Positions 22,905 through 35,526 of a stretch of 64,000 nucleotides of DNA are shown here, in pieces. Source of the stretch: Rhyzopertha dominica (lineage: Eukaryota > Arthropoda > Insecta > Coleoptera > Bostrichidae). Below the pieces are notes generated by a model. The model made no database searches. It was not told the DNA's origin and saw only the letters and a program-made list of their open reading frames with translations. The position numbers were made by a program, and so were the translations under genes. Location of the stretch: the NCBI GenBank assembly GCA_025024175.1, contig QCXZ01000064.1, forward strand, positions 7,998,001 to 8,062,000, read 5' to 3'. Within the stretch, counting starts at the first letter, position 1; each line of letters starts with the position of its first letter.

Positions 22905-24340
22905 TATAAACTCCATTTTTTCTGCGTATATTAACCGCTTAACATTGATTGTATCACACGATCTGCTGGGTTGCAGGAAACAAGGCTTTGAAAGAGACAA
23001 TTATTATCGAATTTTTGGAATGATTGACACGATTTACGACTTACACAAGCCCGCTGCAATTTACATACCCTTAAAAGTTTACATGTGAATACAGTACAAA
23101 CGACGGTCATTTTTATGTAAAACAACACAAAGTACAGTAAGAATTAATTTATGCGATTGTATAAATCACCATAATAAATATAAACTGGTGTATTACAATA
23201 GATCGCGTTAACCAACATATAATAAATGAATAACAAACAAATGGAACAAATAGAAAAGCTTTTTTGAAACGTTAAAATATAAGATGCCATTTATAAAAGA
23301 TGAGACATTAATAGCTTAAGCATGATCTATGTATGCATGTTTCGAACTTTAGAACAAGACACTTTCTTAAAAAGAACAGATGCTTTTGTGTTTTATACCT
23401 ACATTTATTCCGTAATCGCGGCACCATCTGAAAATTTATGTTTGTTTGGTTTTACATAGTAAGTAGGAAGTACATATATCATACCTCCTATCAATCATTT
23501 GTTAAAATATTAGTCTCTTTCCGAAACTAGTGCTTGTAGTAATACTTTGTCATGCGACATCTAACAACTAATGATCCTGTGTCAGGAGGTAACTAGTTTT
23601 ACAGAAGATTCTTGCATATCTTTGTATTTCCGCGTCGCATTGTAAACAAAGCAAACCGGCTACTTATGGACTCGGTAATGTATTACGCATCATGCTTTCA
23701 AATGTCTCTTTAACGAACGGATTTACTATCTATCTCTTGGCAGTAGCATCCGAAGGGATAATATCGTTATAAAAGCCATATCGTGTTCTTTTAGTGCCTG
23801 TTGATATATGAAACAGTATATTAGCTGCACGCTATTAAAGTGTCTTTGAAAACACTGTCATCTAAATATCTAAGTACTTTGAGTGATTATGGAAACGAAG
23901 CAAATGATCGACATGTTTATAATAAAGTTATTACGATTTAGTACTCCCTACACATAATGACATACAACAGTATATAAGGTGTTTAGAACAAAAATTTTTG
24001 AAATTGACAGATACATAAAAATGTTGCTTTGATGAAACATATTTTCTCTAAAAACGTTAAGTTAGAGGTATTTTTGTTCGATTTTGCTTCATTACTATCG
24101 AAAAGGTTTCAGATATGATCTTTTTTTAAATAAACACACCAACAACAAAAGAATCAGCACCCACAAGAACCAACAGGTAAGCGTTCAAAATAGTTAATGT
24201 CTTCTTATTTTAAGAAGCCATTACCACTAAAGTGAAACATTATTGTACAAACCAAATAGTGTATATAATGATATTCAGGAGTCATATTGGCTCAAAATCT
24301 TCTTAAAGCAAATCAGGTACAAACGTTGAACATTTTAGTC
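22905..24340. other. No recognisable gene
   Basis: AT-rich, no motif found on either strand. Confidence 0.4.
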
Positions 24341-24344
24341 AACG

Positions 24345-24860
24345 TTAATATTATAAGACTTTTTATCAAAATGTTCGTGGTCTTAGAACCAAAGTAGCTT
24401 CATTTTATAATGCTGTTTCTTCGTCTGGTTATACGTTGTTTTAACAGAAACATGGCTATCTGGCGTTATTTTGAATAGTGAGTTGTTTCCTCAGGATTAT
24501 TGTGTATGCCGAAATGAGTAAAATTGGTTTTCTAGAGGTGAACGAGTTCTCATAGCTGTCGGAAAAGGCTACGTTTGTTTTCAGTTTGACTAAAAAGGCT
24601 TTTGGGACTTGTTCCTTCTGTTGATATCGTTGGTGTTGGAATTAGAGTAGATAAACAGGTGCTGCAATATAAGGATTATCCTAAGCTGGGTCAATAGGCG
24701 CAGCTACTCGAAAGTGTAATAAAACAGAAGTCTTCATACAATAGGAATTAAGCGTATCCAATTATGGGGCGGAGATTTTAAGGGAATTTTTACTAATTCA
24801 AGAATAACTGCATTAGTTTTAGGATTTTTATAGATTTCAAAGTTTGTATCAAACCTACAT
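24345..24860 (+). pseudogene. LINE endonuclease (APE-type) fragment
   Basis: The plus strand reads FYQNVRGLRTKVASFYNAVS followed by SSGYTLF. This is the start of an APE-type endonuclease of a CR1/jockey-like LINE (YQNVRGLRTK..., then D.I.LTETWL). Later pieces in other frames fit the same domain: an ETWLS-like stretch near 24450, a region resembling FP..Y.VYR.DR near 24490, and RGGGVLIAV-like sequence near 24540. Frames are broken many times. No RT follows, so this is an isolated 5' piece. Confidence 0.6.
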
Positions 24861-25965
24861 TATCTTTGCATGTATGGAGCTGAAAATCCAAGTTAAAACA
24901 GTTTGGTACTAAAAACACTGTAACGAATTTTAACGTGACGTTCACGAAACAACAATAAACAAAAGCTCTCGCAATTGATCCCAGGTTAAAGATTCCGCGC
25001 GAATATTTGGAGGTAATTGAGTGCCTCTCTAGCTCTGTGGAGACGGGTCGGGNTTATCAAGAAATTAACCAAATTATTCCGTTAGAAATGTGAGCGCCAC
25101 TTGGTTTATTTGCCTCCAAAATATTTATAAATAACAAAACCAAGAAAGTTGAGCGGAAATTCAATCACTAGAAGAGCTGAACTGCCTAAGTGTCGTTAAT
25201 TTACCAACAAACATCGCTAAAATTCCCAGAACACCACCCCAAGTGATCCAACCGCAACTGTAAGAGACGAGTATAAATAAAGCGTACGGTTTCACCCAAA
25301 AGCAACACAAGATTTATTGTCAGAAGTGCGAATACAAAATTAGAAATGAATTTAATATATTAAAATGCAAAAGGATTATTAAATCAAATATACGCTATAA
25401 AATAAGAAGGTAAGTATCCTTAAAAAAATTAAAGCTTATTGGATTAATAAGGTAAGTATGCGATCGCGATAATATGAATACAATTTTTTATAAATGTACC
25501 TTTTCCTTTGTTTCAGGGATAGCGATGGAATACCGTTAGTGTGCACACGTACGTTTACAAGTTCTCCCCTTTACAAATTGTTCTTTCAGAGATAAAAAAA
25601 CAAGTGAACAAGTGAGATGTATAACTGGCGAATTAAGTTAAGTCTGATTTAAATGTTATATAATATTAAATTATATATGTATTTTACACTTAAACAATAT
25701 GTAATAATAATTAAAATTGCAATTACTGTACTTTGTTAAACTAAATCTTAATAAACAATGATTGAATGACGTTGACCTGGAGTAAGTTAATTTATGATCT
25801 AAATGTTGGAAAGATTAAGCTATAAAATCTAGGCAAAACCGCATAAAACCGTCAATTTGAACTAGAAACTAGTGTCGACTTATCTGTTACGCAAGCAGTG
25901 GGTTGAATCCTAGGGGACATTGAAAACCCCTCGATTCGGGACTGAGCTGGTTCGGTTCTGGTAAG
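24861..25965. other. No recognisable gene; TATA-like sequence at 25272
   Basis: TATAAATAAAG occurs at 25272-25282 in a locally GC-richer run, but no adjoining gene or LTR pair could be made out. An N lies at 25053. Confidence 0.35.
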
Positions 25966-26220
25966 ATGACCTCCAGAATCCCTGGCGTGTTTGATAGAAT
26001 ATTCGGGAAAACGTGGTATGATCAGCGGCCTCCAAAGAATCCAGGAACCAATCAAGGAAAGCAATCGTTCACAAAAGCAGTTCGAACAATCGATCACAAC
26101 CAAGAACATGAAAAGAACCCTATAGTTACAAATTCGTCTTACAACAAAGCCAAAAAGAAACGATTATAACATTCACCTCTGAAGAGGGTTCTTACAAGAA
26201 GCAATATCGAGCGAAACGTG
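25966..26220 (+). pseudogene. Unrecognised 67-codon frame with Penelope-type end motif
   Basis: The frame (MTSRIPGVFDRIFGKTWYDQ, later basic and ending KAKKKRL) is followed within ten bases by CTGAAGAGGG...GAGCGAAACGTG (26179-26219). That is the same pattern as the 3' end motif of Penelope-like elements elsewhere in the window. I do not recognise the protein. It could be the divergent C-terminus of such an element or unrelated sequence. Confidence 0.25.
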
Positions 26221-27831
26221 TGGCGTTGTGATTTAAATCCCGCAAAAGCGGCTTGGACGAAGCTCAATCGAAACAACCAATAGCTTCTAGCGTCCAAATA
26301 GAATTCGTTGGTCGGATAATCCCAAAACTTTTGGATGAACGTTGCACAATATGTTCATAGACCGATCAGCGAATTTTCACAACACACCTATTTCAAATGC
26401 TACCAAATACGAATCAAACGGCTCGTGGAAACCACACTGATTCGCATTAATCTCTCGCGGTTTTTGTCGACGGCGCAGTAAAAAGTGGTCCACAAGAAGC
26501 ATATTCCACTGGAAATGCAGATGCGAAAGGAAAAATACTTTGAAGAGAATTCTGACAATACGGGGCAAGTTCAGAATACTAAATCGAAACATTAGAAATA
26601 TTTACGTTGCGAAGGTATTCCACTGGAAATTTTGGAAATATTAAAAAAAATTATTGTAACAGAATGCGTTACTAAAGTAAAAAAAACTACATTACTTGAA
26701 GATTATGGCATTTTGTTAAAAAAAGGGTATCGTGTCTGCATAGATGAGGTGTGTCAGATTGTGCTTTCAAAATTTGGGGATGCGGGACGAACAGAACAGA
26801 ATCGCCTTTTTCGACTTCACTTCTGTCTACATGCTTTCCTACACACAAGTTAGATTAATTTACAATTTTTCTCGACTTCTTTCTGTAATGCTTAATTAAC
26901 GGGTTCGACTTATATTTGACAACAACTGTATTTCAATGATGCCCAAAAAAGTAGTCTACACCCTAAAAGTACGCTTTCTGCTCTACTTTTTAACATACAA
27001 TTTCCAGAAGTAGTTGTGTCTTTATGATGACCTGTTTCCAGTCGTACAAAAAAAGAAACGTCCACAACCAAGTCAGTCATTCCGATGATGCATTCTTGAT
27101 CAGTAAATTGCCTTTCTCGCATCAGGTACAACACCTTTATGAAGCCTCTTAGAGCTAGCCATCGTTGAACACGGGCATTCAAACAGCAACCGCTCTCAAC
27201 AATCAGCGGTTTTATTGTACCTCAGCGATTAATACAGCGGCATTATAAATTTATCGCAGACGTACAGACTTCCTCCCGCCATCGTTTTGTTCGTATTGTT
27301 AACAATTTCACGATTTCTCCGGCGATTTTCTCTCTGATTATTTTTATTGCAGGTTTACTTAACTTTTTGCCGCTCGCAAAGAGGCTGCTCTGTTGGTTGT
27401 GTTTTAGAGCATTATCCTTTTTTGCTGCTCGTTGTCTTTATTAGATGCCGTTAAGTCAGTTGGGTGAAATAAGCCCGTATAATGAAGATTTACAGTACAG
27501 CCAGAGGTTTAAAACGACATTTCAACAAGGAAAATGCTGTGGTTAAGTATCTGTCATGTTATAAATTCTTATTACACTTCCCTCTCTGGTTTTATGGACT
27601 GTTTTGTGGACAACGCTGCCCGTTGTGAAAATACTAAAACATACCGTCAACATATCTAGAAGAGCATTCAAATATAATGTATATATAATGTTTTAAATAA
27701 ATCTATACTATTCAGTAAGGCAAAATTTGATGTAATATCGCTATTCCCTAACCTTTAATGTAACGTTGAAATACCTTGAGAACCTGGCGATTAACAACAT
27801 TGATACAATCAAGATTTAATAATATATTCAA
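26221..27831. other. No recognisable gene
   Basis: Several frames of 71-90 codons (26377-26592 minus, 26632-26853 plus, 26910-27182 minus) show no motif. No repeat shared with the rest of the window was found. Confidence 0.4.
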
Positions 27832-28200
27832 TTGGCCTTTTTATGCGTGCTCCAGAACTGTTTCCAAATTAACAATGACACAATGAGTTTTTTGAACAAC
27901 TGCCATGGAAAACAGTCTCTTCCCCTTTCTGGCAAATTTATTTGTGGGTCGATTCCAAACAGATATCAATTTCAATTCGCGTATGATTGCGTTACGTCGA
28001 TGATGTTTTTGCCATTTTTGATGCCAAAAAAATGTAACATTGATAACTTTTTAGAAATTAAATTCCCGTTTCATAAGCATTAATTTCACAATGAAAAAAG
28101 AAGGACAAGGACGTCTTTCGTTTTTAGATATATTGGTGTCAACAAAGAACAAAAACGAAATAGAGTTTGACAGCAGGCCCCCACGGCACTTTTTGCAAGA
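27832..28200 (+). pseudogene. Penelope-like element copy D, reverse transcriptase piece
   Basis: Across a frameshift the plus strand encodes FQFAYDCVTSMMFLPFLMPK, NIDNFLEIKFPFHKH and INFTMKKEGQGRLSFLDILV. This is the Penelope-type RT block after the catalytic box (YVDD..., then ..FL..N..H..I.FT.E.E...LPFLD..V). The catalytic YVDD box itself reads AYDC, with the second aspartate lost. Upstream and downstream parts are missing, and the frame ends by 28200. It lies just before a BEL/Pao relic on the same strand, with no evident link. Confidence 0.6.
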
Positions 28201-28480
28201 GCTCAAGAATTTTCAAGCAGCTTGATGCTTGATGGCAGCCCACGTAAAGACCCTGAGTTGTAACATAAATATAAAATGATAATGCCAAAAATTGTCATAA
28301 CACGGTAGAACTCAACTTTTGAAATGCTTGAGTGGAGCCTAAAAATGAAAAGAAATAAATACGAGGATGTTATGAAAAGTTATTGTCATACTGACATAGA
28401 TAATAAAATAATTATCGTTGTATTACAAAGTACAAAATAAACGGAACACATATAAAAGATCGTTATAATTCATTACATTT

Positions 28481-28498
28481 TGGTGCCGAAAACCGGAA
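28481..28498 (+). promoter_or_regulatory. Primer-binding-site-like sequence of BEL/Pao element
   Basis: TGGTGCCGAAAACCGGAA begins with the TGG expected of a tRNA-complementary primer site and resembles the leader of insect BEL/Pao elements. It follows ...TTACATTT, so a 5' LTR, if kept, ends at about 28477. The LTR start could not be fixed. Confidence 0.5.
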
Positions 28499-28504
28499 AC
28501 TGGG

Positions 28505-30240
28505 GTGGAAAGAGGAACAATTTGTACGGAAATGGAGTTTACTGAAAGAAAGTATGCGCGTGCTCCGTTAAGGAAATTAATTACTGCTGCACAGAATTTA
28601 TTAGTGAACGAAGAAATCAACTTTGAAGACCTTGTCGTTATAAAAACTAGCATTGTATCTGTAAATTCGAAATTAACAGTCTTAAACGAATCTCTAAAGA
28701 AGTATCTGAAAGAAGAAGACTTTGAGGAGGAATTTCAAAAGGTTTACGAGTACGAGGATCGAGCTATGGAAATTCTCTCTCGTCTTCAATATAAAAGTGA
28801 AACAGCAGAACATAAGGAAGGGAAGCATTTGGTCAATACAGGATCGGAGGATATGGTAAATACTACAATAAATGCTGAACAAATGAATGTCAACATGGTA
28901 CAAGGTAGGAGTAGTAGTATTACTAAATTGCCTAAGCTGGAACTTCGTAAATTTAATGGAGATTTATCTAAATGGACTCCTTTTTGGGAACAATTTCGAG
29001 CGACAGTACACGAAAATGATTGCTTGAGCAGTGCTATGAAATTTAATTATTTGCAAACGCTTTTAACGGATAGGGCAGCTGCAGCTATTAGTGGATTAAC
29101 GCCTTCAGAAGCTTGCTATAACGATGCTGTAGAAATGCTCCAAAATCAATTTGACAATCAAAATAGAATTATTGACACATATGTCAACAAACTGTTAGCT
29201 ATAAATCCAATACGAAATCGAAACGACGTATACAGCTTACGAAATTTGTACAATGCGCGGCCTCATCAGTTACAAGAACGTTTAAATCTTTAGGTGTCAA
29301 CTCTTCAGAATATGGTATGATCGTAAAATCAATATTGTTGAAAAATATCCCATATGCTACAAAAATAGATTATCACAGAAAATTTCCTGTTGAAACAACC
29401 AAAGACGTTAATATTGAAATAAAACAACTTATGAAATTTTTTGAAAGTAGAAGTTGAATCCTTAGAAGCTGCACAGTCGTTTAGCTCTACTACATTTACT
29501 AAAGTCTACCAAAAACGTGAAGATAATAAAGGAGAATTGAAGAAAATNTTGCATCAAAATCATTATGATAGGAAAGAATTTACTGCTTCAAGTTTGTTGT
29601 CCAGCATAGATACAAACTGTTTGAAATGCTAGAGATCACAATTTGTTTATATGTACTTCCTATCTATCATTAGATCAGAAAAAGGCAATTCTGAAGAAAA
29701 ATAATAGATGTTTTCGATGTTTAAAGCCAAATTATTCATCGAAATACTGTAAAAGTAAGGTTTCATGTGATAAATGCAAAGACGACACGTAACTGTAATT
29801 TGTGATCCGAATTATTCAATAAATAAAACAGCGCTAGGAAGCGAAGGTCATAGTCAAGCCGTGAACAATCTTCTAATTAAATCTGATGGAAAGCAGACAG
29901 TTTTACTTCAAGCAGCTAAAGCTTTCATTTTTAAAGAGCCAAATATAGGAAGAAAGGAGTTATTTGTTCGGTTAATAATAGATGGTGGAAGTCAACTAAG
30001 TTACATAAAAGAAAGTGTAGCAAGGAAACTGAATTTAAAAATTTTGGGAAGACAGAAGTCGACTGTTATACCATTTGATTGTAATATTAAAAGCTCCCCT
30101 ATTGTTTATAATAAAGTGGAAGTTCATATGCTATCTCAGTACAATAATGTTCCTATTACTATTACCGCTATAGACTAGAGCAACTGGAGGGTTAAAGAAG
30201 TTCAGCTCAATTCATATGTCCCTAATTATCAAACTTTTTA
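28505..30240 (+). pseudogene. BEL/Pao retrotransposon gag-protease relic
   Basis: The first open part (28505-29293, 262 codons) begins MERGTICTEMEF and contains a coiled-coil-like N-terminus, then LPKLELRKFNGDLSKWTPFW and EQFRATVHEND, the hallmark of the Pao gag (DUF1759). After frameshifts and an N at 29549 a zinc-knuckle region follows near 29708-29790 (CFRC ... CDKC). Next, at 29774-30178, comes an aspartic-protease-like domain (DUF1758 type) with LFVRLIIDGGSQLSYIKESV; the usual DSG triad reads DGG. The reading frame is lost after a TAG at 30176, and RT, RNase H and integrase are absent. It is a dead, 3'-truncated copy. Confidence 0.8.
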
Positions 30241-31485
30241 ATTAATATATTTATATACGTTTTTAATAAAATTAAGTTGCCACTCAGTGCATGGTGTAAC
30301 TGGTTTATTCTTTTCTTTGTGGTGTAACTCGATGCAATCCCTAAATTCACGCTGCTGCTTGAGAATTTTTCTGTGCCTTTGCAGGTACTGAATCATGAAA
30401 GAAATGTATGGTACGTCTTTTGCAATTTCCTTGGACATCTGTACAACGTATCTGGAGGAATTTAAAACAGACCAACTTTTTCTGCTCGTAGACATTCCTT
30501 TTTGAGTAGGTCGTAGTAACTATAACAATATAACAGTGCGTTTTCCGCGATCTCGATAATTGGCTTTAATAAGAGGAATCATTTATAACAATAAATGGTG
30601 CAACGTGCAACTGACAGCTTCCGTGCATTAACCAATTTCCTGATTCCTTCAGTGTAATTAAAGAATATGTCTTCTTTTTAGGAGGATGCACTTCACCGAG
30701 AAGTTTCGCAGAAAATGGATAACATGGGATGTTCTTCTGTGTGTGCTGCTTGCGGGTTTTCCATTTGTGTCCTCTGCACGCAAGGCTGCTGTAAACGGTA
30801 CCTGGATGTAAGTATTCAGCTTTTCCTTTAATTCTAAGGCACATAATAAACATGGGAATACCAAACGGTAAGTGATAAAGTAGCAACATTCGTAAACGCA
30901 CATCAATTTCTGGAAATTGATTTTATACTTTATGTAGGTAGACACAAACCATCATCGTACAGGTAGATTAAGTCTGCAAAACTATTGCAAATACGCCATT
31001 TATCAAAATATTTTTATTCCACATCCACAGTCTTTGGTTACTACAATTTCTTAGAATGCACCATGCTCTAGAAGACACTTTTTAAGTTTGCAATCCTTTT
31101 TAAACTATGGATCAGTTGTAGCTATTTGACACTGTTTTATTATGTATAACTGTACTTACATAGTTGCACGATATACTAGCATTTGTAATAACTAAATTCA
31201 AAATACAGGTAGAAGAAGGAATAAAAAATGAAAAACAAAGAGAGAGAAAAAAATTTGCACAAAAACGGCAGGTCAGATCAGGTCAGGTCGCCAAAAGAGC
31301 AAAGTACTACTTGTATAAAAAAGACAACACACATGAACAAAAATAATAACAAACACCGGGACCTAAACAGATATCACAGGTGAACCCCCCCTCTCTCACC
31401 CTCCAACGTCGAGCGAAGGCAGAACAGTAAAAAAGATGACGAATAGCAAAATCGTTACCTAACATAATAATCAATACACATAGGT
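30241..31485. other. Unrecognised minus-strand frames
   Basis: Two minus-strand frames stand out: 30495-30238 (85 codons, rich in K, Q, R and E: QYLQRHRKILKQQREFRDC) and 30901-30566 (111 codons, with PGTVYSSLACRGHKW). Their composition is more protein-like than the AT-rich background, but I do not recognise either and see no splice signals tying them together. They might be part of an unknown repeat or a host exon. The rest of the stretch shows nothing. Confidence 0.25.
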
Positions 31486-31779
31486 ACGCAGTAGCTACAA
31501 AGTACGGAACCAGCAGGATATTTCAGGTCCTGTATGACTGATTTTTCTGAAATTGTGCATGCTCCGTGACAGCTCTTGTTTCCGAGATATGGGCACAAGT
31601 TGCATTTTTTTAAAATGGGAAGGGGGTCAGAAGGCATATCATTGAAAATGATATTTTTCCTGATTTCAAAAATGTATCACACTTGTACAATTTATTGCTT
31701 TTGAGTTGAGAAAAGAATAAAAACATTTTTCTTTATCGCTAGAATGGATAAAAAACCAGCTATTACCATTTTTCTTTGA

Positions 31780-32915
31780 CTGGTGATAATTTTTGTTTAG
31801 TTTGATCAATTGATTGCGAATCGGGTAGGTACCCTAAAAGTAAAAAAGAAAAATTGATTCCGTGAAAAATGCAGTATTTTTTCAAAATTTTCATTACAGA
31901 AGATGCTCAAAATGTTCACCATTTACTTCCTGGCAGTAATGCAGCCTTGAGCAAAAGTTTTCTAATGTTCTTTGTAGCATATTTGGAGGTAAGTTCTGAA
32001 TTTCTGCCCTGATTCGTCCTTTTAAATCTTCTGTATTATGTGGCCGATCAGCATAAATATGATTTTTCAGATATTCCCACAGGAAAAAATCAAGCGGCGT
32101 CAGATCAGGGGAACGTGCTGGGCATTCTATCGCTCCGCGCCTATCAATCCATCTGTCTGGCAATATCGGATTCAAATATCCGCGAAAGTTGACTGCAAAA
32201 TGGGGCGGTGCACCATCTATCTGAAACCATATCTGTTCAGGAGATCCAATAATATGCTCACCGACAATACCACACCAGATATTCACTTTCTGAGGGTGTT
32301 GTATGTGGACTTGTTCCATCCAATGTGGATTTGTGTCCGATCAATATCTGCAATTACGTATATTCACATTACCATTGAAGCAAAAAGTCGCTTCATCAGA
32401 AAACATAATCCAGTTTAAAATGTTTCTATCTTCATCTATCATTTTCGTAGCAGTTTTGCAAAATTCTATCCTACAATCCAAATAATCTTCGGTCGATTCT
32501 TGTAATAAGTGAATTTTGTATGGATGAAACTTCTCTTTTTTCAAAGTTTTCTGAACAGATCTCCTGCTAATATGGTGAGTGAGAGCACGCTGTTGTACAG
32601 AACACTTAGGGATTCTCTTGCACATCCAAAAGCACATTCAATCTACTTTCCTCACTCGTAGCAACCTTTGGACGTCCTAGATTTTGATGATTTTTAACAC
32701 CACCGGTTTCCTCAAAACGTTACAATATTTTAATAACTGTTGATCTGGCAATTGGTTCACGATCTTCGTGAATTACATTGTAGAGTTCGACTACTTCCGA
32801 ATAACTTCGCATTCTATCTCCATAACCAATCATCATCAAAATTTCGATGTGATCATGTTCAGTTAAGTGAGGCATTCCTATTGCAAATAACAAAGTAAAT
32901 GAAAATTATCACCAG
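31780..32915 (-). mobile_element. Mariner-like element with short inverted repeats
   Basis: CTGGTGATAATTTT at 31780-31793 is mirrored exactly at 32902-32915, bracketing a transposase relic on the minus strand. The sequence left of it (31489-31779) matches 36103-36498, so the bracketed unit may be part of a larger repeat. No clear target-site duplication is visible. Confidence 0.5.
31894..32875 (-). pseudogene. Nearly full-length mariner-like transposase relic
   Basis: Reading leftward from an ATG at 32875, the peptide begins MPHLTEHDHIEILMMIGYGD, contains RSTVIKIL, a stop, RFEETGGVKNHQNLGRPKVA (helix-turn-helix and linker) and, after a frameshift, HHISRRSVQKTLKKEKFHPY. The catalytic blocks follow: WIMFSDEATFCFNG (first D), QIDGAPPHFAV (second D) and CPARSPDLTPLDFFLWEYLK (third D). 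The C-terminus is EVNGEHFEHLL. This is the insect IS630-Tc1-mariner type. Lesions: a stop in the N-terminal domain, a frameshift near 32640, a TGA near 32342 where tryptophan is usual, and a deletion just before the second catalytic block. The three acidic residues are intact. It is the least decayed transposase in the window. Confidence 0.85.
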
Positions 32916-34434
32916 TATCTAAAATCTGAAAATATAATTTTGTCCTAAGTAAGATAAACGAATTTGTGCTCAATATTTTGAAGAGTTTTAAAACAACCAC
33001 TTAATTTTTCTCGGTGTACTGCTACGTTTAACTGTTAGATCAGAAAGTCTTGATTTAAAACAACCAGATAGTCTGCTAGATTTTATGTAAAACAATTACC
33101 TACCAAAGTGCACAAAGTGTGTCGTTATCATTGTCCAAATAGCCAGTCTTTTAAATACTATGGTAATAATCTAAGTAATATATATCAATTAAGTATTGAT
33201 AGTAATTGTAAACCTATATATTGCAGCACACAAAATAATGCAACAATACTAGTGATAAAGTTACGATGTAACACGACCCAAAAGAGTTTTTAGGCGGGCT
33301 NAATAAGATTTTTTTTAAATACATTTATGAAATATAGAGAAAAACAGACAACATGGCACAATTATTTCCGCGATTGTTTAGTCGTTCAGTGCAATGAGTT
33401 TATTGTTCTGAGGACATGGAGATCTTGGTTTTAAAAAGGTTCTGTGCTGATGATGTAAAGTACAATAAAATTATTTATCGCTTGAATCATACATATACTT
33501 TAAATTATTGCAGTGAAGAATAGGCGGTGTTACAGTTAATGTTAGTGTCAACTGCATCTTTGTAATGACAACCAACACCTTTTTCTAGCGCAACAGGGGA
33601 CTAATGAAATGCTAACCACAATTACGCTGCCTTCAATGTGATGTGTAATTAACCGGATTCAGAATAATTGTAACGAAAGGATAATAACGTGCATTTACAG
33701 TGACGTAACAATCAGTGACAGTTTAAATGTTTATGTCCCACAGAATAAGTACAAACACAAATATCCTTCTGTATTTACGCATAATTGCAGCTAAATCATT
33801 GGAAACCCGTCAACTGTAAAGCCGGCAATAAATTTTCAGTAATTACATAAAGGTTCATGTAATATCGATGAAAGATTAAAGCCAGTGCAGGTGTGCTTGA
33901 AGTTGGACAACTGGATTTGTAGGCGATCATGTGAAAATATCAACATTTGCATAATTCGCCCTGAACGTAATCGTAACTCGGTAGGTACCGAAAATGTTGA
34001 AGTCGGAACAACAGCACATTCCATAGATTAGTTACTGGATAACCCCTACGATCCCGAGTCAAAATCATTATCCTTAAGTTCATAACTATCATATTTGGTG
34101 ACGCGCGGAATACAAGTGTTGGAGCTTCAAAAATCTGATGGCAATGCACTTAATAGTTTTTAGAGTTTGTATTAAATGATTTGTCAGAAACAACAATAAT
34201 TGCAATAATTCACGACAGACAAAAATTATATAGTTTTTTCTTAATCCCTTATTGACTTCGTTTAAACGCTTAGAAGGAAAAGGTTAAATCTATAAATACT
34301 GAATTGTGCAATTTAAATGTCTATTAAAAAAATAAAAATCTAGTTTACCAGAACATATTCAAAATGTAGAAAATAGAAACAGACATTTTATAAACTCTTC
34401 TCAAATTTCGCAAATTTATCTAATTTCTAGATGT
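32916..34434. other. No recognisable gene
   Basis: Frames of 61-69 codons without motifs. An N base sits at 33301. Confidence 0.4.
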
Positions 34435-34435
34435 A

Positions 34436-34620
34436 TAGGGTGTCCCGCATTATGTGGGCAACCTCTCGGAATCTGAAAACTGGTGCAAAAATAACTCTAT
34501 TTTACAGTATAACTTCTTTTTGAAATAACGCTCGCCTATACTGAGATACTGACTCTTAAACATGACAGAAGAGAAACAGTTTTTCAAAAATATGTCTTAG
34601 AGACCGGTTGATATATAATT
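34436..34620. repeat. Left-end fragment of fold-back family 1
   Basis: TAGGGTGTCCCGCATTATGT and about 165 further bases match the left arm of the palindrome at 21806, including the CTATTTTACAGTATAAC block. The match ends at about 34620. The first C of CAGGG is changed to T. Confidence 0.7.
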
Positions 34621-34702
34621 ACGAGCAATGTCGAAATATTCTTCACAACTAAATTAAATGATTTGAAATTTAAAGAAAAACGCACGTGAGAAATTTTACT
34701 CA

Positions 34703-34767
34703 GGGGCGAAACGGGAGCCGAAACGGTGGGGCGAAACGGCAGAGGCGAAAGGGTGGAGGCGAAACCT
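34703..34767 (+). repeat. Small GGCGAAACGG tandem array
   Basis: Five imperfect units of about 12-15 bases, each centred on G(G/C)CGAAA(C/G)(G/C), stand out from the AT-rich surroundings. It lies about 80 bases after the fold-back fragment. Function unknown. Confidence 0.6.
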
Positions 34768-35526
34768 TCTTATTCCCTGGGGACTAACGGAATAGGTTTG
34801 GCACCCTCTCAAAAATTAACCCGTTTCACCATTGTTTCCAAACTTGGACAAAATCAAGGATTTTATAATGTATGTATTTGTATTTATAAATATATTTGCC
34901 AGTGAAGCAAAAAAATATTTTAGTAAATGAGTTGATCTCCTTTATACCAACTACATAAATATCCCCTTGGAGGATGGGGGAGGTGCAGGTTAATTAAATT
35001 TGTATTTATTTATATTTAATTAAATTAAAACCTTTCTTTGCAATTAATACATAAATATCTAATCGGTATCGTAAAAAGAGACGCGATCATCTTGTTGAAC
35101 TCAGATTTTTTTAAATTTCTGCGTCATGTGTTACCTATTGAAGTAGAAACTTTATAAATAGTTTACGATAACATACTTCGATTATAATCTCTTCACTGTT
35201 AGTAAAAGTAACTGTCAGATTAAAGAGAATTAGAGTTATTGATGAATGCTTGCTAGCCCACCAGCAGGATAGGTACGAAAATGCGATTTGCGTTGCAGTC
35301 ATGCAGCAGTATATTAGAAGTTATTACTTCCGTGCCACTTAAATCTGTTAATGTATGATTTAAATCGGCTGCAGATGCAGTGTTTATCTGCTATTCATAA
35401 ACGCCGATTAACAGGCTTCACAGTTATCCTTTTGCCTGTTGCAACTGCTACGTACCTACTATAATTAATCTCTGTTGGCCTGGAAATATATGTGTAACTT
35501 TAAAGAATTATTGGCAATGGTATACT
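34768..35526. other. No recognisable gene
   Basis: AT-rich; nothing recognised. Confidence 0.4.

Noticed and set aside
25272..25330. TATA box and promoter
   Set aside because: TATAAATA is common in AT-rich DNA. No gene or LTR pair follows at the expected spacing.
28423..28653. Minus-strand frame overlapping the BEL/Pao gag
   Set aside because: Antisense shadow of the gag frame, without a motif of its own.
32038..32418. 126-codon plus-strand frame
   Set aside because: Antisense to the mariner-like transposase, whose conserved motifs fix the coding strand as minus.
33000..33300. Right terminus matching the CAGGGTCGC repeat beyond the mariner-like element
   Set aside because: I looked for the complement of the 36103 end to the right of 32915 and did not find it.
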